A stretch of DNA of 26,794 bases from a virus, in the IMG/VR virus record IMGVR_UViG_3300020457_000079, positions 1 to 26,794 of that record. One strand, written 5' to 3'. Under the pieces are notes generated by a model that saw only the letters and a program-made list of their open reading frames with translations, did not search any database and was not told the DNA's origin. Below are positions 14,969-22,801 of the stretch, piece after piece (the stretch's first letter is position 1; each line of letters begins with the position of its first letter). The translations under genes were made by a program, and so were the position numbers.

Positions 14969-15781
14969 ATGCTCACAATTTATGCACCTATGGAAAATCT
15001 AAACAGCAAAGCCTGGGAGGTATTTGGGGGTGTAATGAAGTCTTGGCCCACTGCTTACCAAACACTGGATAACGGAAAAGCAACAGATCCTTTTGATAAT
15101 AGTATGTTTTGGGGTTTTGTTAATAATAATCTTAAACTAGTTCATAAACTTGAGGAACGCAAAGATAATTTTTGGTTTACAGATACTCCATATTTTGGTA
15201 GATTTAATAATAAAAATTTAAAGCCGGACAACCATTGGTGGCGTATATGTAGAAATAACATTCATGCAAAACTATTAACTAATTGTGATTCAAAAAGATT
15301 TGACTCTTTTGGTATCAAAGTAAATCCACCAACAAGAGATGGAAAATATATTTTAATTTGTCCTAGTTCTGCAGGTATTCATATGTATCTTAAGCAGACT
15401 ACATGGTTAGATGATACAATTAAAGAAATTAAAAAACATACAGATAGACCAATTAAAATAAGAGAAAAACCTCGAGGCAGAGGAACATCAGGACCTAGTG
15501 AAGCAAAGATAACCATTGAAGAAGATTTAAAGGACGCATGGGCCTGTGTAACTTCTTGTTCTATCAGTGCAATAGAATCAATATGTAACGGTGTACCTGT
15601 TTTTTGTCATGAGAAAAGTTTTGCTACACCTGTAGGTTCAACAGATTTAAGTTCTATTGAAAATCCAAAGTTTGTTGACTCATATCAATGGTTATGTTCG
15701 TTAGCATACCAACAATTCACACCAGAAGAATTTGCTAATGGTACTGCTGTCAGTATAATAAAAGAATATTATGATAGTTAA
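14969..15781 (+). CDS. GT-B-like glycosyltransferase, paralog C
   Basis: A 270-aa member of the same family as the genes at 11104, 12928 and 18127. The HP motif is altered here to REKP (IKIREKPRGRGTSGPSE). The rest follows the family: WACVTSCSISAIESICNGVPVF, then STDLSSIENPKF and SLAYQQFTPEEFANG. Loss of the histidine at the HP position could change donor binding or activity, while the later blocks remain. It opens a plus-strand operon of five genes. No Shine-Dalgarno is visible before the ATG, only AT-rich sequence. It overlaps the FkbM gene by 11 bases. Confidence 0.75.
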   Translation: MLTIYAPMENLNSKAWEVFGGVMKSWPTAYQTLDNGKATDPFDNSMFWGFVNNNLKLVHKLEERKDNFWFTDTPYFGRFNNKNLKPDNHWWRICRNNIHAKLLTNCDSKRFDSFGIKVNPPTRDGKYILICPSSAGIHMYLKQTTWLDDTIKEIKKHTDRPIKIREKPRGRGTSGPSEAKITIEEDLKDAWACVTSCSISAIESICNGVPVFCHEKSFATPVGSTDLSSIENPKFVDSYQWLCSLAYQQFTPEEFANGTAVSIIKEYYDS

Positions 15782-16400
15782 AGTAAATGAATTTTGGGTA
15801 CCAGAGAACGACATACATATAGAAGAATGGAAATCTGGACAACCGTTTACACAAAATAAATGTTTAATAAAATTTAAAGAATGGTGTACATCTCAACAAA
15901 AAAAATTTCGAACTGTTATAGATGTAGGTGCATGGTGCGGAACTTGGGCATCTGAAATGTACGAATTTGCTGATAGCATAAAAGCATTTGAGCCTAATAC
16001 AGTAAATTTTAAATGCTTAGAAAGAAATGCTGGTAGGTATCCTAATGTTAATCCGTTCATATATGCTTTAGGTGACAAAGAAGGATTCCTAAGCATGACT
16101 AATGATGACTTTACTCAGGCGATTAGGATAGAAGAATCACAGGGTAAAATTCCAGTTAAGACTATTGATTCGTTTGGTTGGACAGATGTTGATCTCATAA
16201 AAATTGACGTTGAAGGTTATGAGATGAAAGTTTTAGAAGGTGCAAAAGAAACTTTAACAAACACTAATCTTTTAATGATAGAACTTAACAATAATACAAA
16301 AAAATATGGTTCAAGCAATCAGCAGATAGAAGGATATTTAAAAGAGTTAGGCTTTCACGAGATGATCAACATTTGGCCTGACAAGGTATATTGCCGATAA
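15771..16400 (+). CDS. FkbM-family methyltransferase
   Basis: A 209-aa SAM-dependent methyltransferase: motif I VIDVGAWCGTWASEMYEF, then IKAFEPN (acidic end of strand 2), YALGDKEGFLSM and the FkbM-type ending VKTIDSFGWTDVDLIKIDVEGYEMKVLEGA. The IKIDVEGYE block is highly characteristic. FkbM proteins typically O-methylate sugars or related groups, so this gene probably caps or decorates the glycan made by the island. It starts inside the end of paralog C (11-base overlap) and is followed by the epimerase after 9 bases. Confidence 0.88.
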   Translation: MIVKVNEFWVPENDIHIEEWKSGQPFTQNKCLIKFKEWCTSQQKKFRTVIDVGAWCGTWASEMYEFADSIKAFEPNTVNFKCLERNAGRYPNVNPFIYALGDKEGFLSMTNDDFTQAIRIEESQGKIPVKTIDSFGWTDVDLIKIDVEGYEMKVLEGAKETLTNTNLLMIELNNNTKKYGSSNQQIEGYLKELGFHEMINIWPDKVYCR

Positions 16401-16409
16401 TTATTTAAA

Positions 16410-17414
16410 ATGGCTAAGATTTTTATTACAGGTGTTGCAGGATTTTTAGGTTCTCATTTGGCAGATTTAATGATAGCAAATGGGCATAAAGTTGCTGGCA
16501 ACGACAACATGATTGGAGGATATGTAGATAATGTACCACAAGATGTTGAGTTTCATCAAGTTGATTGTAAAGATTTAGAAAAACTTACAAAAGCCATGGA
16601 AGGATGTGATATAGTTTATCATACAGCCGCAACGGCATATGAAGGCCTTTCAGTTTTTTCTCCTGTACTTGTAACACAAAATATATTTGAGGCATCAGTT
16701 GCAACTGTGACTGCCGCTATAAAGAATAAAGTAAAACGTTTTGTGTATTGTTCAAGTATGGCAAGGTATGGAGAAAATCAAACACCATTCAAAGAAGAAT
16801 ATGATTGTAAACCACAGGATCCATATGGTATTGCAAAGAAAGCCGGGGAGGATGTATTGAAAAATTTATGTGAGGTACACGGAATGGAATATGTTATTGC
16901 TGTACCACATAACATAGTTGGCCCGAGACAAAAGTATGACGACCCATTTAGAAACGTAATGTCGATTATGTTAAACAGGATGTTACAAGGTAAACAACCT
17001 ATCATATATGGCGATGGAGAACAAAAAAGATGTTTTAGTTATATAGATGATTGTTTGTATTGTTTGAACGCACTTGCCTTTCAGGATAACGTGGTTGGTG
17101 AAGTGATTAATATTGGACCAGACGAAGAATCAACAACTATCAACGGATTAGCAGAAATGTGTGCAAACGAAACAGGTATAAATTTAGATCCTGAGTATCA
17201 TTTAGACAGACCGCAAGAAGTTAAACTTGCAACCTGCTCATCTGATAAAGCACGTCAATTATTAGGGTATAAAACGTCTACAAATTTAAGGACAGCAGTT
17301 AAAAAAACTGCGGACTATATTAGATTAAGAGGAACTAAAAAGTTTCAATATCATTTACCTTTAGAAATTATAAATGATAAAACACCTAATACTTGGAAAA
17401 ACAAATTAATATGA
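16410..17414 (+). CDS. NAD-dependent epimerase/dehydratase (UDP-sugar 4-epimerase-like)
   Basis: A 334-aa extended SDR enzyme. The NAD motif is ITGVAGFLGSHLADLM (GxxGxxG, about 6-15). The active site shows the Ser/Tyr/Lys arrangement with YCSSMARYG and DPYGIAKKAGE (YxxxK). PHNIVGPRQ and GDGEQKRCFSYIDD are sugar-nucleotide and late-fold signatures of epimerases such as GalE or WbpP. It would convert or supply an activated sugar for the nearby transferases. The final residues and the start of the next gene share an ATGA. The precise sugar is not deducible. Confidence 0.88.
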   Translation: MAKIFITGVAGFLGSHLADLMIANGHKVAGNDNMIGGYVDNVPQDVEFHQVDCKDLEKLTKAMEGCDIVYHTAATAYEGLSVFSPVLVTQNIFEASVATVTAAIKNKVKRFVYCSSMARYGENQTPFKEEYDCKPQDPYGIAKKAGEDVLKNLCEVHGMEYVIAVPHNIVGPRQKYDDPFRNVMSIMLNRMLQGKQPIIYGDGEQKRCFSYIDDCLYCLNALAFQDNVVGEVINIGPDEESTTINGLAEMCANETGINLDPEYHLDRPQEVKLATCSSDKARQLLGYKTSTNLRTAVKKTADYIRLRGTKKFQYHLPLEIINDKTPNTWKNKLI

Positions 17415-18130
17415 TTTCAATAAGTTGCCCATCTAGAGGACGTCCAGAACTCGCAAAGAGAATGATTGATACTGCTTACGAAACAGCCGCCTCCGATATT
17501 GAATTTTTAATATACCTTAATGATGATGATCCTATGTTGGACGAGTATCAAGATACGATTGATAAAAAACATTATTCTATTGGTCCAAATAGATCAACTT
17601 GTTACAGTTGGAATTTAATGGCAGAGAAAGCCAAATATGATTATGTATTCTTAGCAGGAGACGATATCCAATTTAAAACAAAGCATTGGGATAAGATTAT
17701 GACAGATGGTTTTAATGATTATCCAGATAAAATTTTAATGGCTATTCCTTATGACGGAAAAGAAAAAAATAAACCTAAAAAATTATTACAAGCAAAAGGC
17801 CCTACATTGATAGGAGATATTCCTTTCTCTTCTCCTCATTTTCTAGTTCACAAAAATTGGATAGATACATTAGGTTATTTTGTGCCACCATTTTTCTGGC
17901 ATTGGTACGTAGATACATATACGCAAAAGGTTTCAAGAAAACTTAATAGATGCTTATTTTTTCCAAATGTTACAATTAAAGCAAGAAAAATATTTGACGA
18001 AACAGGAAAGCAAGTAAGAAAACATTTAGTAATTAATGATAGAGATGATTATGTTTGGACAAAAATTAGACAAAGACATCTAAACGCAGATGTTGAATTA
18101 TTACAAAAATTTATTGAGGAATATAAATGA
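17411..18130 (+). CDS. GT2-like glycosyltransferase
   Basis: A 239-aa protein starting MISISCPSRGRPELAKRM. It has the GT-A/GT2-like order: a strand with FLIYLNDDDPML, then YDYVFLAGDDIQF (acidic metal site GDD) and a later HFLVHKNWIDTLGYFVPPFFWHWYVD segment that resembles acceptor or catalytic-base regions. The ATG at 17411 is chosen because it overlaps the epimerase stop as ATGA; a longer version would need a TTG six codons earlier inside that gene. It is likely to act in the same pathway. The donor is unknown. Confidence 0.75.
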   Translation: MISISCPSRGRPELAKRMIDTAYETAASDIEFLIYLNDDDPMLDEYQDTIDKKHYSIGPNRSTCYSWNLMAEKAKYDYVFLAGDDIQFKTKHWDKIMTDGFNDYPDKILMAIPYDGKEKNKPKKLLQAKGPTLIGDIPFSSPHFLVHKNWIDTLGYFVPPFFWHWYVDTYTQKVSRKLNRCLFFPNVTIKARKIFDETGKQVRKHLVINDRDDYVWTKIRQRHLNADVELLQKFIEEYK

Positions 18131-18948
18131 TAGCAGGTATTCACACCACGAAACCGAGAACACAACGATATGTGGAATCTTTTGTAAAAGGTACACCCGG
18201 TCCTTTTAAAATATACCAATGGAGGGATTTAAAAGAACTTCCTGAAGAAAACTTAACTATGTATGGAATTCTAGCAGGGTCAGGAGAAGTATACAAATGG
18301 TGTGAGAAAGAAAAACGAGATTTTTATTTTATGGATCATGGATATTTTTCGTATGCTCATGACTTTCCATACTGGTTACGTATTACTAAAAACGGACATT
18401 GTCAAACTAAACTGTTTAACAGACCTAGTGATCGTTATGAAAAATACTTCAAACAAGACATCAAACCATGGAGTAAAAGGGGGTCTAAGATCCTCATACT
18501 GCCCCCTACAAACGCGATTTCAGACTTCTTTAGTGTAACGGACTGGCTAGAAAATACCGTTAAAATATTGCGTGAAAATACAGATAGAGAACTGGTTATA
18601 AGGGATAAACCATATAATCCGGCTGTTACTAAAGATCACGTAGGTGCTACAATTAAAGTAGACTTACCCACAAATAAAACTTCAGGAGCAATAGATTGGT
18701 CGCAATACTTTGCCTGTGTTACCTATAATAGTAACACCATGATTGAAAGTTTTACTAACGGTGTGCCTGTATTTTGTGACCCAAATAACTGTGGAGCAAC
18801 ACCTATTGCCGAAACTGACTTTACAAAAATTGAAACGCCTATATATGGTGATAGAATGTCTTTGTTTAGTTCACTTGCTTATAACAATTTTAATATGGAA
18901 GAAATGCAGAATGGAACTGCATGGACTTTACTCGGTGATTTGATTTAA
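18127..18948 (+). CDS. GT-B-like glycosyltransferase, paralog D
   Basis: A 273-aa fourth copy of the family. The HP position is RDKP (LVIRDKPYNPAV). FACVTYNSNTMIESFTNGVPVF, ETDFTKIETP and SSLAYNNFNMEEMQNG keep the usual order. Like paralog C it lacks the HP histidine, so C and D form a subgroup distinct from A and B. It is translationally coupled to the GT2-like gene (ATGA) and ends the plus-strand operon. Its last 21 bases overlap the end of the minus-strand oxygenase gene. Confidence 0.75.
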   Translation: MIAGIHTTKPRTQRYVESFVKGTPGPFKIYQWRDLKELPEENLTMYGILAGSGEVYKWCEKEKRDFYFMDHGYFSYAHDFPYWLRITKNGHCQTKLFNRPSDRYEKYFKQDIKPWSKRGSKILILPPTNAISDFFSVTDWLENTVKILRENTDRELVIRDKPYNPAVTKDHVGATIKVDLPTNKTSGAIDWSQYFACVTYNSNTMIESFTNGVPVFCDPNNCGATPIAETDFTKIETPIYGDRMSLFSSLAYNNFNMEEMQNGTAWTLLGDLI

Positions 18949-19701
18949 ATTAAAGAGTCTATTTCTTTTCATCACTTCAGCAATTATATTAATACTCAGT
19001 CTGTCATGTCCTGGATCTATACGTGGAGTGACACCGTGTACTGCTTTGTTTGAATTCCAAAACATAACAAAAGTGTTTTCCTTATATTTTATTGTTTTAC
19101 TTTCTTTTATTTCATGACTTTTAGGTATTTGCCTTCCTGTTTTTGCAATTACACTACTCACTGGTTCAGAATCGTATACAACAAAATCTCCGCCCTTTGC
19201 ATTATCACCCCGTTGTCTCATATATAAAAGTCCAGCATACATCTCAACTGGATTATCAATATGTGAAGTTCTAGTTGAAACAGTAACAGGTTTGTGAACA
19301 ACAAACTGGCAATCAGTAACAACATTTCTTTGGCCAGGACTATGCCTGATTCCTGGTATTTCGTTTACAATATTATTATAATAGTTTTCATCTTTAATTT
19401 CGTTTTCAAATATTTTAAGTATGTTTTTATAAAAATCATGAGAAGTATGATATGTTAAAAAATCAAACCATGGTTGTTTAATTTCTATTTTATTTTCGCC
19501 TAAAAATTCATTAGCATTTCCTCTCCATGTATGTCCTTCCATTAATGGAAACTTATCTTTTATAGTCTGTACTGGAAAGTTTTCATAAAGCAATTCGTAA
19601 GTTTGTGTAGGTAGACAATTTTTGATGATAATATGAGGATAAGGATCCGTAAAATAATCGGTTGCTGGATTAAATTTTTGTAGTACTGAGTATGTATTCA
19701 T
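18928..19701 (-). CDS. 2OG-Fe(II) dioxygenase
   Basis: A 257-aa protein with the double-stranded beta-helix iron site: the HxD motif in SHIDNP, a distal His in AVHGVTPR, and an Arg about 12 residues later (HDRLSINII) for the 2-oxoglutarate carboxylate. Between them, GLLYMRQRG-NAKGGDFVVYD matches the prolyl-hydroxylase-type core. It would hydroxylate a protein, sugar or other small substrate; the phage target is unknown. It is coupled to the GT gene at 19701 by TAATG. Related enzymes are common in marine T4-like phages. Confidence 0.85.
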   Translation of the reverse strand: MNTYSVLQKFNPATDYFTDPYPHIIIKNCLPTQTYELLYENFPVQTIKDKFPLMEGHTWRGNANEFLGENKIEIKQPWFDFLTYHTSHDFYKNILKIFENEIKDENYYNNIVNEIPGIRHSPGQRNVVTDCQFVVHKPVTVSTRTSHIDNPVEMYAGLLYMRQRGDNAKGGDFVVYDSEPVSSVIAKTGRQIPKSHEIKESKTIKYKENTFVMFWNSNKAVHGVTPRIDPGHDRLSINIIAEVMKRNRLFNLNQITE

Positions 19702-20375
19702 TATGAACTAAAAAGATTTATTAATTCTTTCTTCCAATCGTCACCATATTCACAATCACGATATCCGTCAAACCACGGACCGCCCTCTGTGTAATGCAGT
19801 ATTTTTGGAGTTCCATCATTTGGTTCTTTGTACCAACCAACTAACCAATTGTATTCGGGTGGCATAGATCCTATTTCGTTATCATCTAACCAACTGAATC
19901 TATGTAGGAATTTTGGAGACTCTTCGTTAAGTAATTCTGGTGTAAGTATTTTATTTTTAGGATGTTCGCAATTCCAAAGCACCATGCTTGACCAATTTTT
20001 ACGTGGATACACTGTTTGTACTTGTCCGTCCATCTTAGTTGTTTCTTTTGGTGCGTAGTCATGTTGTACTACTACAACTGCTTTTGAGTTGTCACAGTAT
20101 TTTACAAGTTCGTGTGATGGTATCTTCCATAAAAAATCGCAATCACAAAACACTGCCCAACCTTTGAAGTCGTTTAGATAGGGTATAAAAAATCTTGTAA
20201 ATGTAAATTCTGTTGAAGCAAGTTTATCAACCGGTCTTGTGTAAAGGCCTTGATCACGCATTTGTTTTTGTTTTAATGGAATAACTTCTGCTGAAGGATC
20301 TCTTCTTTTGATAGAGTGTTCACATACCTGATATGCTATGTCTTCTCGACTATCGTGTCCTACATATATTTTCAT
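19701..20375 (-). CDS. GT-A glycosyltransferase (GT8-like) with DxD
   Basis: A 224-aa protein starting MKIYVGHDSREDIAYQVCEHSI, which matches the GT8-like opening (I.VG.D.RE..A). It also has a FTRFFIPYL helix, the metal motif FCDCDFLW (DxD), and a late IGSMPPEYNWLVG plus ILHYTEGGPWF segment as in GT8 enzymes. The ATG at 20375 is preferred over an upstream TTG at 20405 because it overlaps the HAD stop as ATGA. The gene links the recombination block to the glycan island by transcription from the right. The acceptor is unknown. Confidence 0.8.
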   Translation of the reverse strand: MKIYVGHDSREDIAYQVCEHSIKRRDPSAEVIPLKQKQMRDQGLYTRPVDKLASTEFTFTRFFIPYLNDFKGWAVFCDCDFLWKIPSHELVKYCDNSKAVVVVQHDYAPKETTKMDGQVQTVYPRKNWSSMVLWNCEHPKNKILTPELLNEESPKFLHRFSWLDDNEIGSMPPEYNWLVGWYKEPNDGTPKILHYTEGGPWFDGYRDCEYGDDWKKELINLFSS

Positions 20376-21010
20376 CTTGCTACTATTCCGTGTATATCTT
20401 TCCAATTATTTACACGGATAATATCAGGGTGACTAAAATCTTGATTGTATGGGTGACTAATTAATATAGGTTTTAAACCGTATTTGAGACCTGCTAGTGC
20501 GTTTGCAGGCTTGTCCTCGACCCAATATAGGCCTGTGTTATGAAACTCGGATAAAGCAGAATCTTTGTTTGCTCCTGTATCTAAAATATGATAATTTTTA
20601 AAAATATGATCTCCAAATAATTCTCCCAATCTTTTCTTACGCAAAAGTTGTGCAGGTATGTCAGAAGTTTGTGATGTGATTGGTATAAAAGTCCAACCCT
20701 CTGCGGCTAACAATTTTACCCAAGTTTGAGATTCTAACATTGGTGATTGATTACCCATCCATGCACTTTTATTAAATTCTCTGATTTCTTTTCTAATCTC
20801 AGTTTTGGTTAGTCCAAATCTCTCTGCCATCTCGTATGTGTTCTGTGTATTGTCTAATAATGTGTATGGGTAAACTCTTTTACCTACATAACCTTCTCCT
20901 ACTTCGTCTTCAAAATAAGATCTTTGTAACATCCATTGAGTAAAATGGTTTTCCCATTCTAGCAGTACACCGTCTACGTCTGTTAATATTATTCTATTTG
21001 ATTGTGGCAT
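20372..21010 (-). CDS. HAD-superfamily phosphatase
   Basis: A 212-aa hydrolase with motif I LTDVDGVLLEW (nucleophile D11, acid/base D13), motif II PITSQT, a conserved Lys in the following helix (RKKRLGE) and motif IV WVEDKPANALAG with acidic metal ligands. The cap inserted after motif I is helical, as in 5'-nucleotidase-like C1 types. Possible roles are nucleotide pool adjustment or removal of a phosphate from a sugar intermediate; its coupling to a GT gene (ATGA) favours the second, and its place after the uvsX block the first. It overlaps the UvsY-like gene by 17 bases. Confidence 0.85.
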   Translation of the reverse strand: MPQSNRIILTDVDGVLLEWENHFTQWMLQRSYFEDEVGEGYVGKRVYPYTLLDNTQNTYEMAERFGLTKTEIRKEIREFNKSAWMGNQSPMLESQTWVKLLAAEGWTFIPITSQTSDIPAQLLRKKRLGELFGDHIFKNYHILDTGANKDSALSEFHNTGLYWVEDKPANALAGLKYGLKPILISHPYNQDFSHPDIIRVNNWKDIHGIVAR

Positions 21011-21455
21011 CTTCCATCCCCGCTACTCTAAGTTTAACAATGTTTGTGATTTGCCATTGTTTCTGATCTAACCCTTTGGTGATGCCTAGCCATTGGTTTC
21101 TTAATAATGCGAATTCATTAATAATTTTCTCTAAATCTACTACATCTGCTTCACCATCGACATACTTGTCAGCATCACGTGAAGTAAGTGCCCTGTTATA
21201 ATTTTCTAAAAACTTTTTGAAAGTTTTAGATCTTAATCTTCTTTTTTCAATATTTAGATATTCTAAGATTGCTTCAATCTCTTGTAACTGATTAAATCGT
21301 TGTTCAACTACACCAGGCATAGAAGCAGATGCTTTTTCTAAATTACCCCATATAGAACATTCTTTTCGTGCCTGTTGATATTCTGTTTCGAAATGTTTGA
21401 TACACTCTGGTATCAATGAAATATCTTTACTTACTTTAGTATACCAATTCGTCAT
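20994..21455 (-). CDS. UvsY-like recombination mediator (candidate)
   Basis: A helical 153-aa protein starting MTNWYTKVSKDISLIPECIK. UvsY helps load UvsX on gp32-covered DNA and lies near uvsX in some marine T4-like genomes. The match rests on size, helicity and the segment RALTSRDADKYVDGE followed by a LRNQWLGITKGLDQKQWQI region with amphipathic helices ending VAGMEDATIK. There is no catalytic motif. The ATG at 21455 is preferred over an upstream start at 21482 because AAGAGG stands nine bases before it. An unrelated coiled-coil accessory is the alternative. The call is moderate at best. Confidence 0.55.
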   Translation of the reverse strand: MTNWYTKVSKDISLIPECIKHFETEYQQARKECSIWGNLEKASASMPGVVEQRFNQLQEIEAILEYLNIEKRRLRSKTFKKFLENYNRALTSRDADKYVDGEADVVDLEKIINEFALLRNQWLGITKGLDQKQWQITNIVKLRVAGMEDATIK

Positions 21456-21672
21456 CGTCGTAATCCTCTTCGTCATCTTCAAATACCATGTTTACCGCTT
21501 CTTCTAATTTAGGGTCGTAATCTGATGATGCTTTAAGTTCTTTATCATCAACACCAATATCTCTCAGTGTGTTAATAAAGTCAACTGCTCCATCTAACTT
21601 ATTTCTTTCTGGTATGTAATGTGAAAATGAGTTCCAAATACGTTCGATATCCTCGTGAGTCATCTCTGCCAT
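21436..21672 (-). CDS. Acidic hypothetical protein, 78 aa, downstream of uvsX
   Basis: The protein starts MAEMTHEDIERIWNSFSHYI and consists of helices followed by a strongly acidic tail (FEDDEEDYDDDELVY). It follows uvsX directly (TAA then ATG) with an AAGGA ribosome site inside the uvsX end, and overlaps the next gene. Acidic tails on small phage proteins often mediate contacts with single-strand binding or recombination proteins, so a UvsX/gp32-interacting role is possible; this is inference. No known family is recognised. Confidence 0.75.
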   Translation of the reverse strand: MAEMTHEDIERIWNSFSHYIPERNKLDGAVDFINTLRDIGVDDKELKASSDYDPKLEEAVNMVFEDDEEDYDDDELVY

Positions 21673-22734
21673 TTATTCATCCTTGGGTTCTTCAACTGTT
21701 TGTTCAGTTGTTGTTGATAATTTATCAAAATCGCTCATCAACATATCTAATTTATCTCCAACCCAAGATTTTCTGAATTCTAGATGCTCCTTTCCGTTCG
21801 TATCAATGTATTTCAATCTATTTCCTTGTTGCACTAGTATACCTTTCTTTTCGAATAAATCCACTAGTCCACTATACGGATCCATACCAGTATCGTAAGG
21901 TATTTTAACTTGAACACTTTCAAATGGTTTTGCATATCTTGTTTTCATTACTTTACAAGCGGCTCTTATACCTCTAACATCTGATATCTTGTTACCTTTT
22001 TCGTCTTCTTTAAGTTTGAGTTTTTTCATTGCAATTACAATTGAACTTGCATAAATGAATCCTTGTCCACCTGATATTTTGTCATCTGGATCAAACATAT
22101 CTTGAGATGCATATGTGTGATTAGTTGCTACAAGTCCTACATTCCAACTACCAAACATATTCACACAGTTTCTTACAAGTGCAGTAAGGGCCTTTGGCTT
22201 TCTACCTAAGTCACCTTTCATTTCACCTTTCTCAAACTGATCAACATCTGTTGGTGTAAGCAACATACCTAAACTGTCTATTACGAACAATACTTTAGGT
22301 GCCTCTTCTTTACTATCTGAATGTTGTTCTTTATAACCTTTCATGAACTCTGATACAGTCTTTGCTACATCATCTATCATCGATAAACTTAATTTTAAAA
22401 GTTTATCCTCCGATGTATCTACTTTCAATGCTTGTAACCATTGTTCATCTAATGCATTTTCTGAATCAATTAATATTACAAATATGCCTTGATCTTGTGC
22501 ATTCTTAATAATGTTGCCTGATGCAATATATGATTTACCTGCACCAGACTCACCGGCAAGTACTGATACTTTGCCTAGGGGAATTCCTTTGTTAAAATCT
22601 CCTGATATTAAATAATTTAAAGCATAGTTTCCTGTGCTTATCCAATCTGTAGGATCACTAAATCCTATGCCAAGTCCTTGTATAGACTTTGTTATACTTT
22701 TTCTAAACTTTGTTGCATCAAATACTTTTGTCAT
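21673..22734 (-). CDS. uvsX: UvsX, RecA-like recombinase
   Basis: The 353-aa T4 RecA homologue forms presynaptic filaments with UvsY and gp32. Its Walker A is GESGAGKS (61-68). FVILIDSENALDEQWL carries the Glu of the RecA-like core, VLFVIDSLGML is the Walker B, and GLVATNHTYASQDMFDPDDKISGGQGFIYASS covers the L2/ATP-sensing region. A basic motif KVMKTRYAKPF follows. The length is near T4 UvsX (391 aa), slightly shorter. A promoter at 22745-22773 lies just upstream, so uvsX can be transcribed independently of gp32. Confidence 0.95.
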   Translation of the reverse strand: MTKVFDATKFRKSITKSIQGLGIGFSDPTDWISTGNYALNYLISGDFNKGIPLGKVSVLAGESGAGKSYIASGNIIKNAQDQGIFVILIDSENALDEQWLQALKVDTSEDKLLKLSLSMIDDVAKTVSEFMKGYKEQHSDSKEEAPKVLFVIDSLGMLLTPTDVDQFEKGEMKGDLGRKPKALTALVRNCVNMFGSWNVGLVATNHTYASQDMFDPDDKISGGQGFIYASSIVIAMKKLKLKEDEKGNKISDVRGIRAACKVMKTRYAKPFESVQVKIPYDTGMDPYSGLVDLFEKKGILVQQGNRLKYIDTNGKEHLEFRKSWVGDKLDMLMSDFDKLSTTTEQTVEEPKDE

Positions 22735-22744
22735 ATCGTACCTT

Positions 22745-22773
22745 ATATTAGCATACTAGACCCTGATCGTCAA
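22745..22773 (-). promoter_or_regulatory. sigma70-type promoter for uvsX, extended -10
   Basis: TTGACG (22768-22773) and TAATAT (22745-22750) are separated by 17 bases on the minus strand, and TGC precedes the -10 (extended TGn). The start would be about seven bases downstream, near the uvsX ATG at 22734, so the leader is very short and may be leaderless-like. The -35 lies in the loop of the hairpin at 22758-22789. Confidence 0.6.
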
Positions 22774-22789
22774 TTGAAAACCAGGGTCT
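22758..22789 (-). repeat. Inverted repeat between gp32 and uvsX
   Basis: AGACCCTG and CAGGGTCT form an 8-bp perfect stem (9 with a G-U pair) around a loop of about 14 bases, in the 67-base gap after the gp32 stop. There is no T-run after it, so it is not a textbook terminator. It may protect the 3' end of gp32 mRNA, pause polymerase or bind a regulator at the uvsX promoter. Confidence 0.6.
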
Positions 22790-22801
22790 GGTAATTTATT
22801 G

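Noticed and set aside
9981-20375. Glycan island as a piece of bacterial chromosome (host LPS locus)
   Set aside because: It is enclosed on both sides by phage core genes with the same AT-rich style, and its genes are coupled to phage genes (HAD-GT ATGA, SprT overlap).
22758-22789. Hairpin after gp32 as an intrinsic terminator
   Set aside because: No run of T follows the 3' arm; the following bases are AGTATGC and belong to the uvsX promoter spacer.
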